Shown: positions 18,205-26,660, numbered from the stretch's first letter. The stretch is DNA of 64,000 bases from Amycolatopsis alkalitolerans (GCF_006152065.1 NZ_VDFW01000018.1:1-64000), one strand, 5' to 3'. The notes: a model not told the origin generated them from the letters alone. Made by a program: numbers and translations.

Positions 18205-18670
18205 CGCGCCGGACCTTCGGGTCGCGCCGGTGCGACCAGCCCCGGACTTTCGGATGGCGCGGGTGTCTTGTACGCGGAGCATGCTCATGTGCGCCGGACT
18301 TCCGGATGGCGCGGCTGCGGCCTGCCGTGGACCTTGGGAGACGCTGGTGTCACCTCCGCCCGACCTCTGGATGGCGGGGGCGCGGCCTGCCGTGAACCTT
18401 CGGATCGCGCCGGTGAGGCCTGCGTGCCGGACGTTCGGATCGGGCGGGTGAGGCCAGCCTGCCGGACCGTCGGAGAGCGCTGGTGTCACCCTGCCCCGGA
18501 TCTTGGGATGGCGCCGCTGCGGCCTGCACGCTGACCTTGGGATGGCGCTGGTGCCACCCACCTCAGACCTCTCGATGGCGCGGCCGCGACTAGCCCCGGC
18601 CCCTCGGGCGGCGCGGGTGTCACCTGCCCGGACCCTCGAATCGCGTGGTTACGACCTGCCCCGGCCGACA
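18205..18670. repeat. degenerate 33-bp tandem repeat array, about 13 units
   Basis: Imperfect units of 32-35 bases follow one another, each with the pattern CCGGACCTTCGGATGGCGC followed by GGGTGTGACCTG. The period is 33, so frames stay open in several registers and give meaningless Arg/Gly/Ala-rich ORFs. The array fills the gap between the small moaB-linked gene and mscL. Bases 17988-18204 hold related GACAGCCCG motifs and no gene. Confidence 0.7.
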
Positions 18671-18684
18671 GCCCCACCGGTCAC
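18643..18684 (+). repeat. left 42-bp direct repeat flanking mscL
   Basis: Begins GCGTGGTTACGACCTGCC and matches 37 of 42 bases with 19164-19205, on the other side of mscL, in the same orientation. Confidence 0.75.
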
Positions 18685-18691
18685 ACAGGCG

Positions 18692-19117
18692 TCAGTACCT
18701 GCTCGCCTCCTCCCTGTCCTGGCGTCCGCGCTGCTCGCGCAGCAGGTCACGGATCTCGGTCAGCAGTTCGACGTCGGTGGGCTCGGCGGGGCCCGCCTCT
18801 TCGCCGTGCTTCCGGCGGTCCTGGATCTTCTTGACCGGTAGCACGATGATGAAGTACACGACCGCGGCGATCAGCACGAAGTTGACCGCTGCGTTGATCA
18901 CGCCACCGAAGTCGAGGAACGTCGAGTCATTGCCGCTGAGGACGTTGAAGCCCAGCCCCTTCGCCGCATCCGTCCCGCCGATGGCGTTGATCAACGGCTT
19001 GATCAGCCCGTTGGTGAACGCGGTGACGATCGCCGTGAACGCGGTGCCGATGACCACCGCGACCGCGAGATCGACCACGTTGCCGCGCATCAGGAAATCT
19101 TTGAAGCCCTTCAGCAT
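18692..19117 (-). CDS. mscL: large-conductance mechanosensitive channel MscL
   Basis: A 141-residue pentameric tension-gated channel that releases solutes on hypo-osmotic shock. It has the N-terminal amphipathic helix MLKGFKDFLMRGNVVDLAVA, TM1 (about 15-43), TM2 (about 77-98) and a charged cytoplasmic helix. Position after moaB matches mycobacterial mscL (Rv0985c). The gene and its upstream region are bracketed by a 42-bp direct repeat. Confidence 0.95.
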   Translation of the reverse strand: MLKGFKDFLMRGNVVDLAVAVVIGTAFTAIVTAFTNGLIKPLINAIGGTDAAKGLGFNVLSGNDSTFLDFGGVINAAVNFVLIAAVVYFIIVLPVKKIQDRRKHGEEAGPAEPTDVELLTEIRDLLREQRGRQDREEASRY

Positions 19118-19163
19118 GTGTACTCCTTCGTCGCCGGACCTGGCTCAAGGCCTGTTGGCGGGG

Positions 19164-19205
19164 GCGTGGTTACGACTTGCCCTGGCCGGCAGCCCCATCG
19201 ATCAC
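19164..19205 (+). repeat. right 42-bp direct repeat flanking mscL
   Basis: Second copy of the repeat at 18643-18684 with five substitutions. It lies between the mscL start and the end of the SAF-domain gene. Confidence 0.75.
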
Positions 19206-19213
19206 CAACAGGT

Positions 19214-19702
19214 CTAGCGGAGGGTAACGGCCACCGGGTTTCGCAGTGACATCGCCGCCACCTGTGTCGCGGTTTCGGCGGGCACGGCGATCAGTACGAG
19301 CGGCCCCTTCGGCTCTGCGCCCACGAGCCGACCGGCATTCTCCGGCGGAGGGCGGATGTCGACGACCGTCGCCATACTCGCCAGCACTTGGCGGCGCTCA
19401 TAACCGCCGTCGACGGTCACCACATCCACCCGCGTTCCGGGCGCGAGCAACTCCGCCACACTCGCGTCCGCGAGGTGGATCGGAACTGTGGACAAGCCGG
19501 GCTGCCCGGTCAGCGGGACATCGGGACTTGCCCGAGCGCGTGCTGGCTCGGCCTGCGTTGGTGGCGACGCGGCCGGGCGGGTCGCCAGTACCGCGGCGAC
19601 GAGCAGCAGGCCGACGGCGACGACGCGCCGGAAGAACAGAAAACGCTTGCCACGTAACCGAAAACGCAAGCGGTTCCAGGAGGAACGGGGCGGGAGACGC
19701 AT
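19214..19702 (-). CDS. SAF-domain (CpaB/RcpC-like) membrane protein
   Basis: A 162-residue protein: basic N-terminus, one TM helix (about 27-45), an Ala/Pro linker, then a SAF-type beta-clip domain (about 68-160) with VPIHLADASVAELLAPGTRV and VLIAVPAETATQVAAM. It resembles RcpC/CpaB proteins of Flp pilus assembly but is shorter and not near pilus genes. ATG at 19702, with another start three codons upstream. Confidence 0.75.
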   Translation of the reverse strand: MRLPPRSSWNRLRFRLRGKRFLFFRRVVAVGLLLVAAVLATRPAASPPTQAEPARARASPDVPLTGQPGLSTVPIHLADASVAELLAPGTRVDVVTVDGGYERRQVLASMATVVDIRPPPENAGRLVGAEPKGPLVLIAVPAETATQVAAMSLRNPVAVTLR

Positions 19703-19832
19703 CGCGGGCACACTCCGGATCGTTGGTGCGGCGGCGATCGTTCGCCGCCGTCACCTCGACGTTAGAAGTGCGCCCGAGGAAGAGGAAGAAGATCTTCAGG
19801 CACCTGTGGACAACTGGGTGCCTGTGGATAAC

Positions 19833-20168
19833 TCAGGAGGCGGCGGCAGCCGGAGCTGAACTGCTGCTCGACGAAGACGAGGAAGACGACGAGGACTCGG
19901 ACTTGCCCGACCCGCTGTCGCCACTGCCCGACGAGGACGAAGACGACCCGGAGGCGGCCGGCTTGCTCGAGCCGGCCGAGGACTTCGAGTCGGAACGCGA
20001 GTCGTTGCGGTAGAAGCCGCTGCCCTTGAAGATCACGCCAACGGCGCCGTAAAGCTTGCGCAGCGGGCCGGTGCACTGCGGGCACTCGGTCAAGCTGGCA
20101 TCGGAGAACGACTGCACGGCCTCGAACTGGTGACCGCACTCCTTGCAGGCGTACTGGTACGTGGGCAC
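19833..20168 (-). CDS. ruc: FmdB-type zinc ribbon, Ruc-like redox-regulated chaperone
   Basis: A 111-residue protein. The N-terminus PTYQYACKECGHQFEAVQS and a second TECPQC pair form a four-Cys zinc ribbon. Residues about 60-111 are a disordered Ser-rich tail. It corresponds to M. tuberculosis Rv0991c (Ruc), a redox-regulated chaperone that cooperates with Hsp70, and has the same neighbours. The GTG at 20168 has GAAGGAGCAGC upstream. A CIRCE element just upstream indicates HrcA heat-shock control. Confidence 0.85.
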   Translation of the reverse strand: MPTYQYACKECGHQFEAVQSFSDASLTECPQCTGPLRKLYGAVGVIFKGSGFYRNDSRSDSKSSAGSSKPAASGSSSSSSGSGDSGSGKSESSSSSSSSSSSSSAPAAAAS

Positions 20169-20185
20169 TGCTGCTCCTTCGCGCA

Positions 20186-20212
20186 TTGGCACTCGATCCG
20201 CGAGAGTGCTAA
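20186..20212. promoter_or_regulatory. CIRCE element (HrcA operator)
   Basis: TTGGCACTC-N9-GAGTGCTAA differs from consensus TTAGCACTC-N9-GAGTGCTAA at one base. It ends 18 bases upstream of the zinc-ribbon chaperone start, on the promoter side. HrcA represses chaperone genes through this element. Confidence 0.88.
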
Positions 20213-20424
20213 CACTTCACGATACTTGGCCATTCCCTCGCAGGTCAAACGGGGTTTTCGGGCACCGCAACCGAGGCCGGGCTCGCTCCTCGCCGGCGGG
20301 GTGCGCCGCCGGTGGCGGTGGCCTGGCTGTTTACCGTCAGTTGATCACAACGGCCTCCGGCACTCCGGGAATGTCGGTGGGTCATGAGATGTTGGTCACC
20401 GGCGGCAGGGCGCCGGCGGACGAA

Positions 20425-21021
20425 TCACGGGATCGGCAGCGGGACGAGCCCCAGTCCGGGCGTCAACGCCGCGGTCATCCGGATGTCATGAGGTTCGGCG
20501 GGGAGGTGTTGCACCAGTTCGTCATCGCGGACCACCGCGGCCAGGGTGGCGTCTTCGGCCGCGTGCGGCAGCGAGCGGTCGTAGTAGCCCGCGCCACGGC
20601 CGAGGCGTGCACCGGCGTGGTCGACAGCCAGTGCGGGCACCAGGACGAGACCCGCTTCGCGCAACGAAGCGGGTGCCAGCCGGGCGCTCACCGGCTCGAG
20701 CACGCCGCGCAACCGGCCTGGTGAAAGCGCTTGCGGGCCTGTGTACTCGGCCCATTCGAGAGCGGCCGGCGCGGGCGGGATCACCGGAAGCAGGACGCGT
20801 GCGCCCTTGTCCCGCAGCACATCGAGCCAGGCGACCGAGCCTGGTTCGGTGCCGAAGGGGACATAGCAGCACACCGTCTCCGGCAGGCTCATCGAGGCGA
20901 CCGCGTCGACCAGGGCGCGCGCCTCCGACACGCGTCGGGCCGGGGGGAGACCCCGGCGCGCGGCCGCAAGCCGGGCCCGCCACTCGCCCTTGCCCAGGTC
21001 GTCGGTCCACCCGGCACACAT
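20425..21021 (-). CDS. 5-formyltetrahydrofolate cyclo-ligase
   Basis: A 198-residue ATP-dependent enzyme converting 5-formyl-THF to 5,10-methenyl-THF. It has N-terminal basic KGEWRARLAAARRGL, CCYVPFGTEPGS and the family signature LGRGAGYYDRSL near residue 150. It is divergent from galU with 24 bases between the starts, the same arrangement as Rv0992c/galU in mycobacteria. Confidence 0.92.
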   Translation of the reverse strand: MCAGWTDDLGKGEWRARLAAARRGLPPARRVSEARALVDAVASMSLPETVCCYVPFGTEPGSVAWLDVLRDKGARVLLPVIPPAPAALEWAEYTGPQALSPGRLRGVLEPVSARLAPASLREAGLVLVPALAVDHAGARLGRGAGYYDRSLPHAAEDATLAAVVRDDELVQHLPAEPHDIRMTAALTPGLGLVPLPIP

Positions 21022-21045
21022 AGTTGCAGGTTAGGCTGTACCGCC

Positions 21046-21948
21046 ATGACGGGCGCCTTCGACAACACCTCGTTCCGGACCGCGATCGTCCCCGCCGCAG
21101 GTCTGGGGACGCGCTTTCTACCTGCGACGAAAGCCGTTCCGAAGGAACTGTTGCCGGTGGTGGACACGCCGGGTATCGAGATCGTCGCGGCCGAGGCGGC
21201 GCAAGCGGGTGCGAAACGTCTTGTGATCGTGACCTCACCGGGTAAGGAAGCGGTCGTGAACTACTTCCGTTCCTCGCCGGAGCTTGAGGAAAACCTCGAG
21301 CGCAAGGGCAAGACGGCGCTGCTGGAGAAGGTGCGCCGCGGGCCGGGCCTGATCGATGTCGAGGTCGCCATCCAGCAGGAGGCGCTGGGGCTCGGCCACG
21401 CGGTCGCCCAGGCCGAGCCGAACCTGACCGACGAGGACCATGCGGTCGCGGTCCTGCTGCCCGACGATCTTGTGCTGCCGGTCGGCGTGCTCGAGCGGAT
21501 GTCGGAGGTCCGGTTCAAGCACGGCGGCAGCGTGCTGTGCGCCTTCGATATCCCGAAGGAGCAGATCTCACCCTATGGCGTGTTCGATGTCACCGATACG
21601 GACGAAGAAGACGTCAAGCGCGTGCACGGGATGGTCGAGAAGCCCAGGCCCGAGGATGCCCCGTCGACCTACGCCGCGGCCGGCCGATACCTGCTCGACC
21701 GGGCGATCTTCGGTGCGCTGCGCCGGATCAAGCCCGGCACTGGGGGCGAACTTCAGCTCACCGACGCGGTGGCACTGCTGATCGAAGAGGGACACCCGGT
21801 ACATATCGTGGTGCACCGGGGAGGCCGGCACGATCTGGGCAACCCCGGCGGGTTCCTGCGGGCGGCGGTCGATTTCGCGCTGGACCACCCGGAGTACGGC
21901 CCGTCGCTGCGCACCTGGCTCGCCGAGCGAATCGAGAACGAAGGCTGA
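21046..21948 (+). CDS. galU: UTP-glucose-1-phosphate uridylyltransferase
   Basis: A 300-residue enzyme making UDP-glucose. It has IVPAAGLGTRFLPATKAVPK at the start, LPDDLVL metal-site strand, and VEKPRPEDAPS and GRHDLGNPGGFLRA near the C-terminus. The ATG at 21046 is chosen; the longer frame upstream is antisense to the folate gene. It leads the galU-glp-rimJ-glpR run, and its TGA overlaps the next ATG. Confidence 0.95.
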   Translation: MTGAFDNTSFRTAIVPAAGLGTRFLPATKAVPKELLPVVDTPGIEIVAAEAAQAGAKRLVIVTSPGKEAVVNYFRSSPELEENLERKGKTALLEKVRRGPGLIDVEVAIQQEALGLGHAVAQAEPNLTDEDHAVAVLLPDDLVLPVGVLERMSEVRFKHGGSVLCAFDIPKEQISPYGVFDVTDTDEEDVKRVHGMVEKPRPEDAPSTYAAAGRYLLDRAIFGALRRIKPGTGGELQLTDAVALLIEEGHPVHIVVHRGGRHDLGNPGGFLRAAVDFALDHPEYGPSLRTWLAERIENEG

Positions 21949-23216
21949 TGACCCCGCCCACCCCGGAGCCGCCCGAGGCCGCTGAGCAGGAGTTTCGTCC
22001 CGTCGACGAGCAGGTCGCGCTCGTGCTGGAGTCGGCCGTGCGGCCGCGTCCGGTGCGCGTCGCCATTTCCGAGGCGCAGGGCCTGCTCTGTGCCGAGGAG
22101 GTTGTCGCGGAACACGCCCTGCCGGGCTTCGACCAGGCTGCCGTGGATGGGTACGCCGTGCGCAGCGTCGACGTGCGCCCGGTCGAGGACGAGCCGGTGC
22201 AACTGCCGGTGGTGGGCGAGATACCGGCCGGGTCCCGGCAGCCGCGGCGGTTGCAGCCCGGCCAGGCCGTCCGGGTCGCGACGGGCGCGCCGCTACCGAC
22301 CCTGGCCGACGCCGTCGTGCCGATTTCGTTCACGGACGGGCATCCGGCCAACGTCACCGTGCACCGCTCGGTGCCCTCAGCCGCGTACGTGCGGCGCACC
22401 GGCGAGGACGTGCAGATCGGCGACGTCGCGGTCCGCCAGGGCGACACGATCGGCTCCGCGCAGGTCGGCTTGCTCGCGGCGGTCGGCCGGTCGAAGGTGC
22501 TGGTCTACCCGCGGCCGCGGGTGTCGATCGTGTCCGTCGGCGACGAACTGGTCGACATCGACCGCACGCCGTCGGTCGGTCAGGTCTACGACGTGAACTC
22601 CTACGCGCTGGCCGCCGCCGCGCGGGACGCCGGCGCCGAGGTCAGCCGGGTCGGCATCGTGCCCAGCGAGCCGAAGCGGCTGCGTGAAGTGGTCGAAGGC
22701 CGGCTGCTGATGTCGGAGGTCGTGGTGGTGGCCGGTGGCGCGGGCGGCTCCGCTGGTGACGAGGTGCATGCCGCGCTGTCCGATCTGGGGCGCATCGACA
22801 TGAGCCGGGTCGCGATGCATCCCGGATCCGCGCAGGGTTTCGGGCGCCTCGGCCCCGATTCGGTGCCGACGTTCCTGCTGCCCGCGAATCCCATGAGCGC
22901 GCTCGTGGTGTTCGAGGTGCTGATCCGCCCGCTGATCAGGGCGGCTCGTGGGACCCGGAACCCGCATCGCCGCATAGTGAGTGCCCGGCTGCTCTCGCCG
23001 CTCGCCTCGGCCAAGGGGCGCAAGGGCTTCCTGCGTGGCCAGCTGCTGCGCGACGAGAACACCGGCGAGTACCTGGTTCAGCCGCTAGGTACCTCGGGCG
23101 CACATCTGCTGGCTTCGCTCGCCGAGGCGAACTGCCTGGTCAACGTGGACGAAGACCTCACCGAGGTGCCGGCGGGCGAACAAGTACGGGTGACCTTCCT
23201 CGCGCAACGGGTGTAA
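21948..23216 (+). CDS. glp: MoeA/gephyrin-like protein, probably the cell-division factor Glp
   Basis: A 422-residue MoeA-fold protein: LLCAEEVVAEHALPGFDQAAVDGYA, domain III with SIVSVGDELV, and a C-terminal beta domain. The molybdopterin-loop motif, normally GGVSVGDYD, reads GGAGGSAGDEV. In Corynebacterium a MoeA-like protein (Glp) encoded with glpR binds FtsZ and its membrane receptor GlpR. The altered loop and the same neighbourhood (galU, rimJ, glpR) favour Glp over a cofactor enzyme, though MoeA activity is not excluded. Confidence 0.8.
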   Translation: MTPPTPEPPEAAEQEFRPVDEQVALVLESAVRPRPVRVAISEAQGLLCAEEVVAEHALPGFDQAAVDGYAVRSVDVRPVEDEPVQLPVVGEIPAGSRQPRRLQPGQAVRVATGAPLPTLADAVVPISFTDGHPANVTVHRSVPSAAYVRRTGEDVQIGDVAVRQGDTIGSAQVGLLAAVGRSKVLVYPRPRVSIVSVGDELVDIDRTPSVGQVYDVNSYALAAAARDAGAEVSRVGIVPSEPKRLREVVEGRLLMSEVVVVAGGAGGSAGDEVHAALSDLGRIDMSRVAMHPGSAQGFGRLGPDSVPTFLLPANPMSALVVFEVLIRPLIRAARGTRNPHRRIVSARLLSPLASAKGRKGFLRGQLLRDENTGEYLVQPLGTSGAHLLASLAEANCLVNVDEDLTEVPAGEQVRVTFLAQRV

Positions 23217-23231
23217 CGGTTAAATACGCCG

Positions 23232-23891
23232 GTGCAGGCAGTGACCTACGACCTAGAAGCCCGGCACCCCGGCTGGCCGGCAAGACCGGGGCCGCTCAAG
23301 GTGAGGGCCGGTGTCGTCGCGTTACGGCCGATCAGGGTGCGTGACGCGGGGGACTGGTCACGGATCCGGCTGCGGGACCAGAACCATCTGGAGCGCTGGG
23401 AGCCGACGGCGCCCGGGCCATGGGCCGACCGCAACGGGTTCTGGTCGTGGCCGACGCAGTGGCTCGCGCTGCGCGGGCTGGCACGGCGTGGCCAGTGCCT
23501 GCCGTTCGTGATCACGGTTGACGGGGACTACGCCGGCCAGATCACCGTCGGTAACGTGATCCGCGCCTCACTCCGGTCGGCATGGATCGGTTACTGGGTG
23601 TCCTCGACCGCGGTCGGTGGCGGCGTCGCGACGGCGGCCGTCGCCCTACTTGTCGATCATGCGTTCAGTGCCGGCGGGCTGCATCGGATCGAGGCGACCG
23701 TGCGCCCGGAGAACGAGCCGAGCATCCGGGTGCTGACCAAGGCCGGTTTCCGGCAGGAAGGGCTCTTCCAGCGGTATCTCGACGTCGCCGGGGATTGGCG
23801 CGACCACCTGTGCTTCGCGATCACGGCCGAAGAGACCGGGCCTGGACTCGCCGCCCGGCTGGTGCGGGACGGGCGCGCCGAGTACGTGTGA
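23232..23891 (+). CDS. rimJ: RimJ/RimL-type GNAT N-acetyltransferase
   Basis: A 219-residue GNAT enzyme. It has VALRPIRVRDAGDWSRIRLR, IGYWVSSTAVGGGVATAAV as the acetyl-CoA loop, and HRIEATVRPENEPSIRVLTK, typical of ribosomal-protein acetyltransferases. GTG start at 23232, 15 bases after glp. The position matches Rv0995 rimJ. The target protein cannot be read from sequence. Confidence 0.9.
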   Translation: MQAVTYDLEARHPGWPARPGPLKVRAGVVALRPIRVRDAGDWSRIRLRDQNHLERWEPTAPGPWADRNGFWSWPTQWLALRGLARRGQCLPFVITVDGDYAGQITVGNVIRASLRSAWIGYWVSSTAVGGGVATAAVALLVDHAFSAGGLHRIEATVRPENEPSIRVLTKAGFRQEGLFQRYLDVAGDWRDHLCFAITAEETGPGLAARLVRDGRAEYV

Positions 23892-24035
23892 GATCGGCGC
23901 TACCACATCCGCTTCTTTTCACCTGATCCGGTGGCCACTTTTCACGTCGTCAGCGGCGTGGCGTCCAACGATCTGTTACTCCTGTGGCTAGCGTGACGGT
24001 ATGTAGCAGGAGTCGGGGGAGGTGTACAGAGGGAG

Positions 24036-24791
24036 ATGCCCAGCTCACTGATCATCGTTGCGCTCGCGGCGGCGTGGCTCGTCGTGCTCGTGCCCATGAT
24101 CGCGCGGAAGCGTCAGTCCGTCGTGCAGACGACTGATGCGGCGCTCGCGGCGCGCGTCGTGCGGAGCGGAAGCGGGGAACGGGAGACCGCCATGACCGAG
24201 ACCGTGCAGGAGACCGCCGAACCCGAGCCGGAAGAACTCGAGGACGACGAGTACGAGCACCGGCAGGCCCGCGCCGTCGAAGAGTTCGCGGAACCCGACG
24301 ACAGGCCCCGTTACCGGCCTGGGCGTGGCGGTTTCGATCCCGAGGCGGCGGAGATCGCGGCACGCGCCAAGTACGGATTCCGGCAGCGCGTCGTGCTCGG
24401 CCTCATCCTGCTGGCCGTGGTGAGCGCGGTGGGTGGCGGTTTCCTCTCTGGGATGTTCTGGTGGGGCCACGGCGCGATCGATATCGCGCTGGTCTCCTAC
24501 CTCGCCTACCTCCGGCGGCAGGTCCGCATCGAGAACGAGATCCGGCAGCGGCGGCTCGCCAGGCTGGACCGCGCCGCCCGCCGGCGCCCGATGCCCCGCC
24601 GCGAGCCTCGGGAGGAGTACGAGGCGCCCGATGAACTGCAGCGCGAACTGGTCGGTATCGAGCGCCGTCCCTCGCCCGTTTCTCGCATGCGTGGCAGCGC
24701 CGTGGTCGTCGATGTGGACGACGAGGACCCGGCTTTCCACGAGCTGGACGACCCGGGCCAGCTCCCGTTCCGGCGGGCGGTCGGCGAGTAA
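24036..24791 (+). CDS. glpR: GlpR/SepX-type membrane division protein
   Basis: A 251-residue membrane protein: N-terminal TM helix (SSLIIVALAAAWLVVLVPM), an acidic cytoplasmic stretch, two closely spaced hydrophobic segments (about 112-135 and 140-155), and a basic then acidic C-terminal tail. It is in the position of Rv0996. The corynebacterial homologue GlpR is the membrane receptor of Glp, and Streptomyces SepX acts in septation. Identity rests on topology and synteny. ATG at 24036 has GGGAG upstream. Confidence 0.75.
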   Translation: MPSSLIIVALAAAWLVVLVPMIARKRQSVVQTTDAALAARVVRSGSGERETAMTETVQETAEPEPEELEDDEYEHRQARAVEEFAEPDDRPRYRPGRGGFDPEAAEIAARAKYGFRQRVVLGLILLAVVSAVGGGFLSGMFWWGHGAIDIALVSYLAYLRRQVRIENEIRQRRLARLDRAARRRPMPRREPREEYEAPDELQRELVGIERRPSPVSRMRGSAVVVDVDDEDPAFHELDDPGQLPFRRAVGE

Positions 24792-24839
24792 CCCCCCTCG
24801 CCCGACCGCCTCCGGGCGGTTGCTATGCTTTGCGGGCTT

Positions 24840-26660
24840 TCAACAAGGGGCTGTAGCGCAGTTGGTAGCGCGTCTCGTTCGCATCGAGAAGGTCAGGGGT
24901 TCGATTCCCCTCAGCTCCACCATGGAAGGCTTACTAGAACACGGGGCCAAAACGATGCCCTGTAGCAGGCCTTCCAGGTTGTACGGCACGATCAGGCCGC
25001 TCCCTCCATGGGGAGCGGCCTGATTTGCGTTGGGTGGCTGGGGGGCGGACGTCGCGCGTTGTGTGTCGGCTGGCGCGGCCTGAAGGGCGTGGAGCTGCGC
25101 GAAGGGGGCGATGAGGTCGCTGGAGGTGATCTCATCGTCTTCGAGGTAGAGGCTGGTGAACAGCGCCTGGTTGAGCATGCGGCGCTGTTCGTCGTCGCAG
25201 CGCAAGTAGAGCGCCTGGGCGTTCCCCAGTAACGCGAGGCATGCCTCGACAAGTTCCGCGGCCTCGGCGAGGTCCTTGCCAGTGTGCTGTAACCGCTCCG
25301 TGAGTCGGGCGCGTTGCTCCTCGATCTCGTGAAGTTTGGTTTTGATCTTCACCTTGGCGCTGCTGGTGAGGTCAGTGAGGCCGAGGTCGAGCAGGTTAGT
25401 TTCCTGGGTGTCGAGGGCGTTGAGTTGCGTGGTGAGCTGCTGGTGCAGCAGGCGGGTGGAGGCCTTCTGCTCGCTCACGATCTCCGCGAGTTGCGCGCGG
25501 GTGGTGGCGACGAAGTCCGAGGCGAACTCGATGGTGGCGTAGTGCTCTTCGACCAAGTCCTCGACGTGGGCGATGCTCACGTAGCGGCTGTCGCACGTAC
25601 CGTTTTGCCTGTTGCGGCAGAAGAAGTACATGTACACCTGACCGCGCCGGTTGACCGCGCGTTGAATGATTATTCGTCCACGGCGGCCGGCACGGTGGCA
25701 GCGTCCGCAGAACAGGCTGCCTTTGAGGTAGTGGTGGTGGACGCGCTGGCGTTCCTGTGCGGCGGTGCGGGTGGCCAGGATTGCCTGCACCTGGTCGAAC
25801 ACCTCCGGTGCGATGAGAGGCTCGTGTCGCCCCTGGTACTCCTCAGCGGCGATGCTGACATAGCCGAGGTAGTACCGATCGCGCAGCATCTCCGACATCT
25901 TGCTGATCGATACCTCCTGCGCCGGGGTTTTCGCGGTGGCGCGCGTGCGTAGACCGCGATCGCTGAGTTCTTGGACGAGGTCGGCTTGTGTCCAGTTGTT
26001 TGTGGCGTAGAGCTCGAAGGCCAGCTGCACGAATGGGGCGCGTTCGGGGTCTACGGCGATGGTGCGGATCTCGCCACCATTCGGGTTGGTTTCCCGGACG
26101 TTGAGATAGCCCAGCCGGGCTCGGCCCACGCTGCCGCCGTTCTTGACCTTCTGGCTCATCTTGTACTTGATGTCCGCGCCGCTGGCCTGGGATTGGTACT
26201 GGTCGACGGCGTGCAGGATGGTCTCGATCAGCTCGCTCTCGGGGCCTTCACCCATGTCGATGACCGTAGAGACAATCCGGGTGCCAACCTTCTTGAGATC
26301 CCGCTTCACGATCCCGGCGTCGACCGAGTTCCGGAACACACGGTTGAAGTGGTAGACGATGACGTAGTCGATGTCGCCTTGGGCCTTGACCCAGGCGATC
26401 ATCTCCTGGAAGGCCGGGCGCTTGTCGATGTTGGTGGCGCTGCGTCCGGGCTCGACGAACTCGTTGACGACCTCGGCATCGAGTTGCTGGCCCTTTCGCT
26501 CGCCGGCGACCCGCTGCGCGGGGATGGAAATGCCTTCGGGGTCGTAGTCGGTGTGCACCTGCCCGGGGGTCGACACACGAAGGTAGAGAACGGCCCGCTT
26601 ACGGCGCTTGACGCCAGCGGCGGACGCGGCCACTTTGCGGTTCAGAGTAGTGTCACTCAT
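24840..26660 (-). CDS. large serine recombinase (integrase)
   Basis: A 606-codon serine integrase. The resolvase domain has AVLYLRVSTPGQV with nucleophile Ser30, IDYVIVYHFNRVFRN with the catalytic Arg region, and the long helix ILHAVDQYQSQ. A recombinase domain follows, then a zinc ribbon (CGRCHRAG ... CRNRQNGTC) and a coiled-coil. The last 60 residues cross a hairpin and then the tRNA-Ala gene in antisense, ending at the first stop beyond it. This means the C-terminus is set by the junction with the chromosome. It is last in an operon with the 56-residue protein and the degenerate resolvase. Confidence 0.9.
   Translation of the reverse strand: MSDTTLNRKVAASAAGVKRRKRAVLYLRVSTPGQVHTDYDPEGISIPAQRVAGERKGQQLDAEVVNEFVEPGRSATNIDKRPAFQEMIAWVKAQGDIDYVIVYHFNRVFRNSVDAGIVKRDLKKVGTRIVSTVIDMGEGPESELIETILHAVDQYQSQASGADIKYKMSQKVKNGGSVGRARLGYLNVRETNPNGGEIRTIAVDPERAPFVQLAFELYATNNWTQADLVQELSDRGLRTRATAKTPAQEVSISKMSEMLRDRYYLGYVSIAAEEYQGRHEPLIAPEVFDQVQAILATRTAAQERQRVHHHYLKGSLFCGRCHRAGRRGRIIIQRAVNRRGQVYMYFFCRNRQNGTCDSRYVSIAHVEDLVEEHYATIEFASDFVATTRAQLAEIVSEQKASTRLLHQQLTTQLNALDTQETNLLDLGLTDLTSSAKVKIKTKLHEIEEQRARLTERLQHTGKDLAEAAELVEACLALLGNAQALYLRCDDEQRRMLNQALFTSLYLEDDEITSSDLIAPFAQLHALQAAPADTQRATSAPQPPNANQAAPHGGSGLIVPYNLEGLLQGIVLAPCSSKPSMVELRGIEPLTFSMRTRRATNCATAPC
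24847..24922 (+). tRNA. tRNA-Ala (CGC), integration site
   Basis: Full cloverleaf: acceptor GGGGCTG with CAGCTCC, D-arm GCGCAGTTGGTAGCGC, anticodon loop TTCGCAT (CGC), T-arm GGTTCGATTCC, discriminator A and encoded CCA (24920-24922). The first gene of the integrative element begins directly downstream on the other strand, and the integrase frame runs across the tRNA. Confidence 0.95.
24991..25024. terminator. 14-bp hairpin inside the integrase 3' end
   Basis: Perfect arms 24991-25004 and 25011-25024 (ATCAGGCCGCTCCC) with a 6-base loop, close to the tRNA 3' end. It may end integrase-operon transcription, protect the tRNA, or be part of the recombination site. Confidence 0.55.

Noticed and set aside
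18000-18561. Arg/Gly/Ala-rich ORFs in the gap before mscL
   Set aside because: They arise from 33-bp tandem repeats, which keep several frames open at once.
24840-24922. Peptide MVELRGIEPLT at the integrase C-terminus as a real domain
   Set aside because: It is the antisense translation of the tRNA-Ala gene, a well-known artefact; kept only because the integrase frame truly continues through it.
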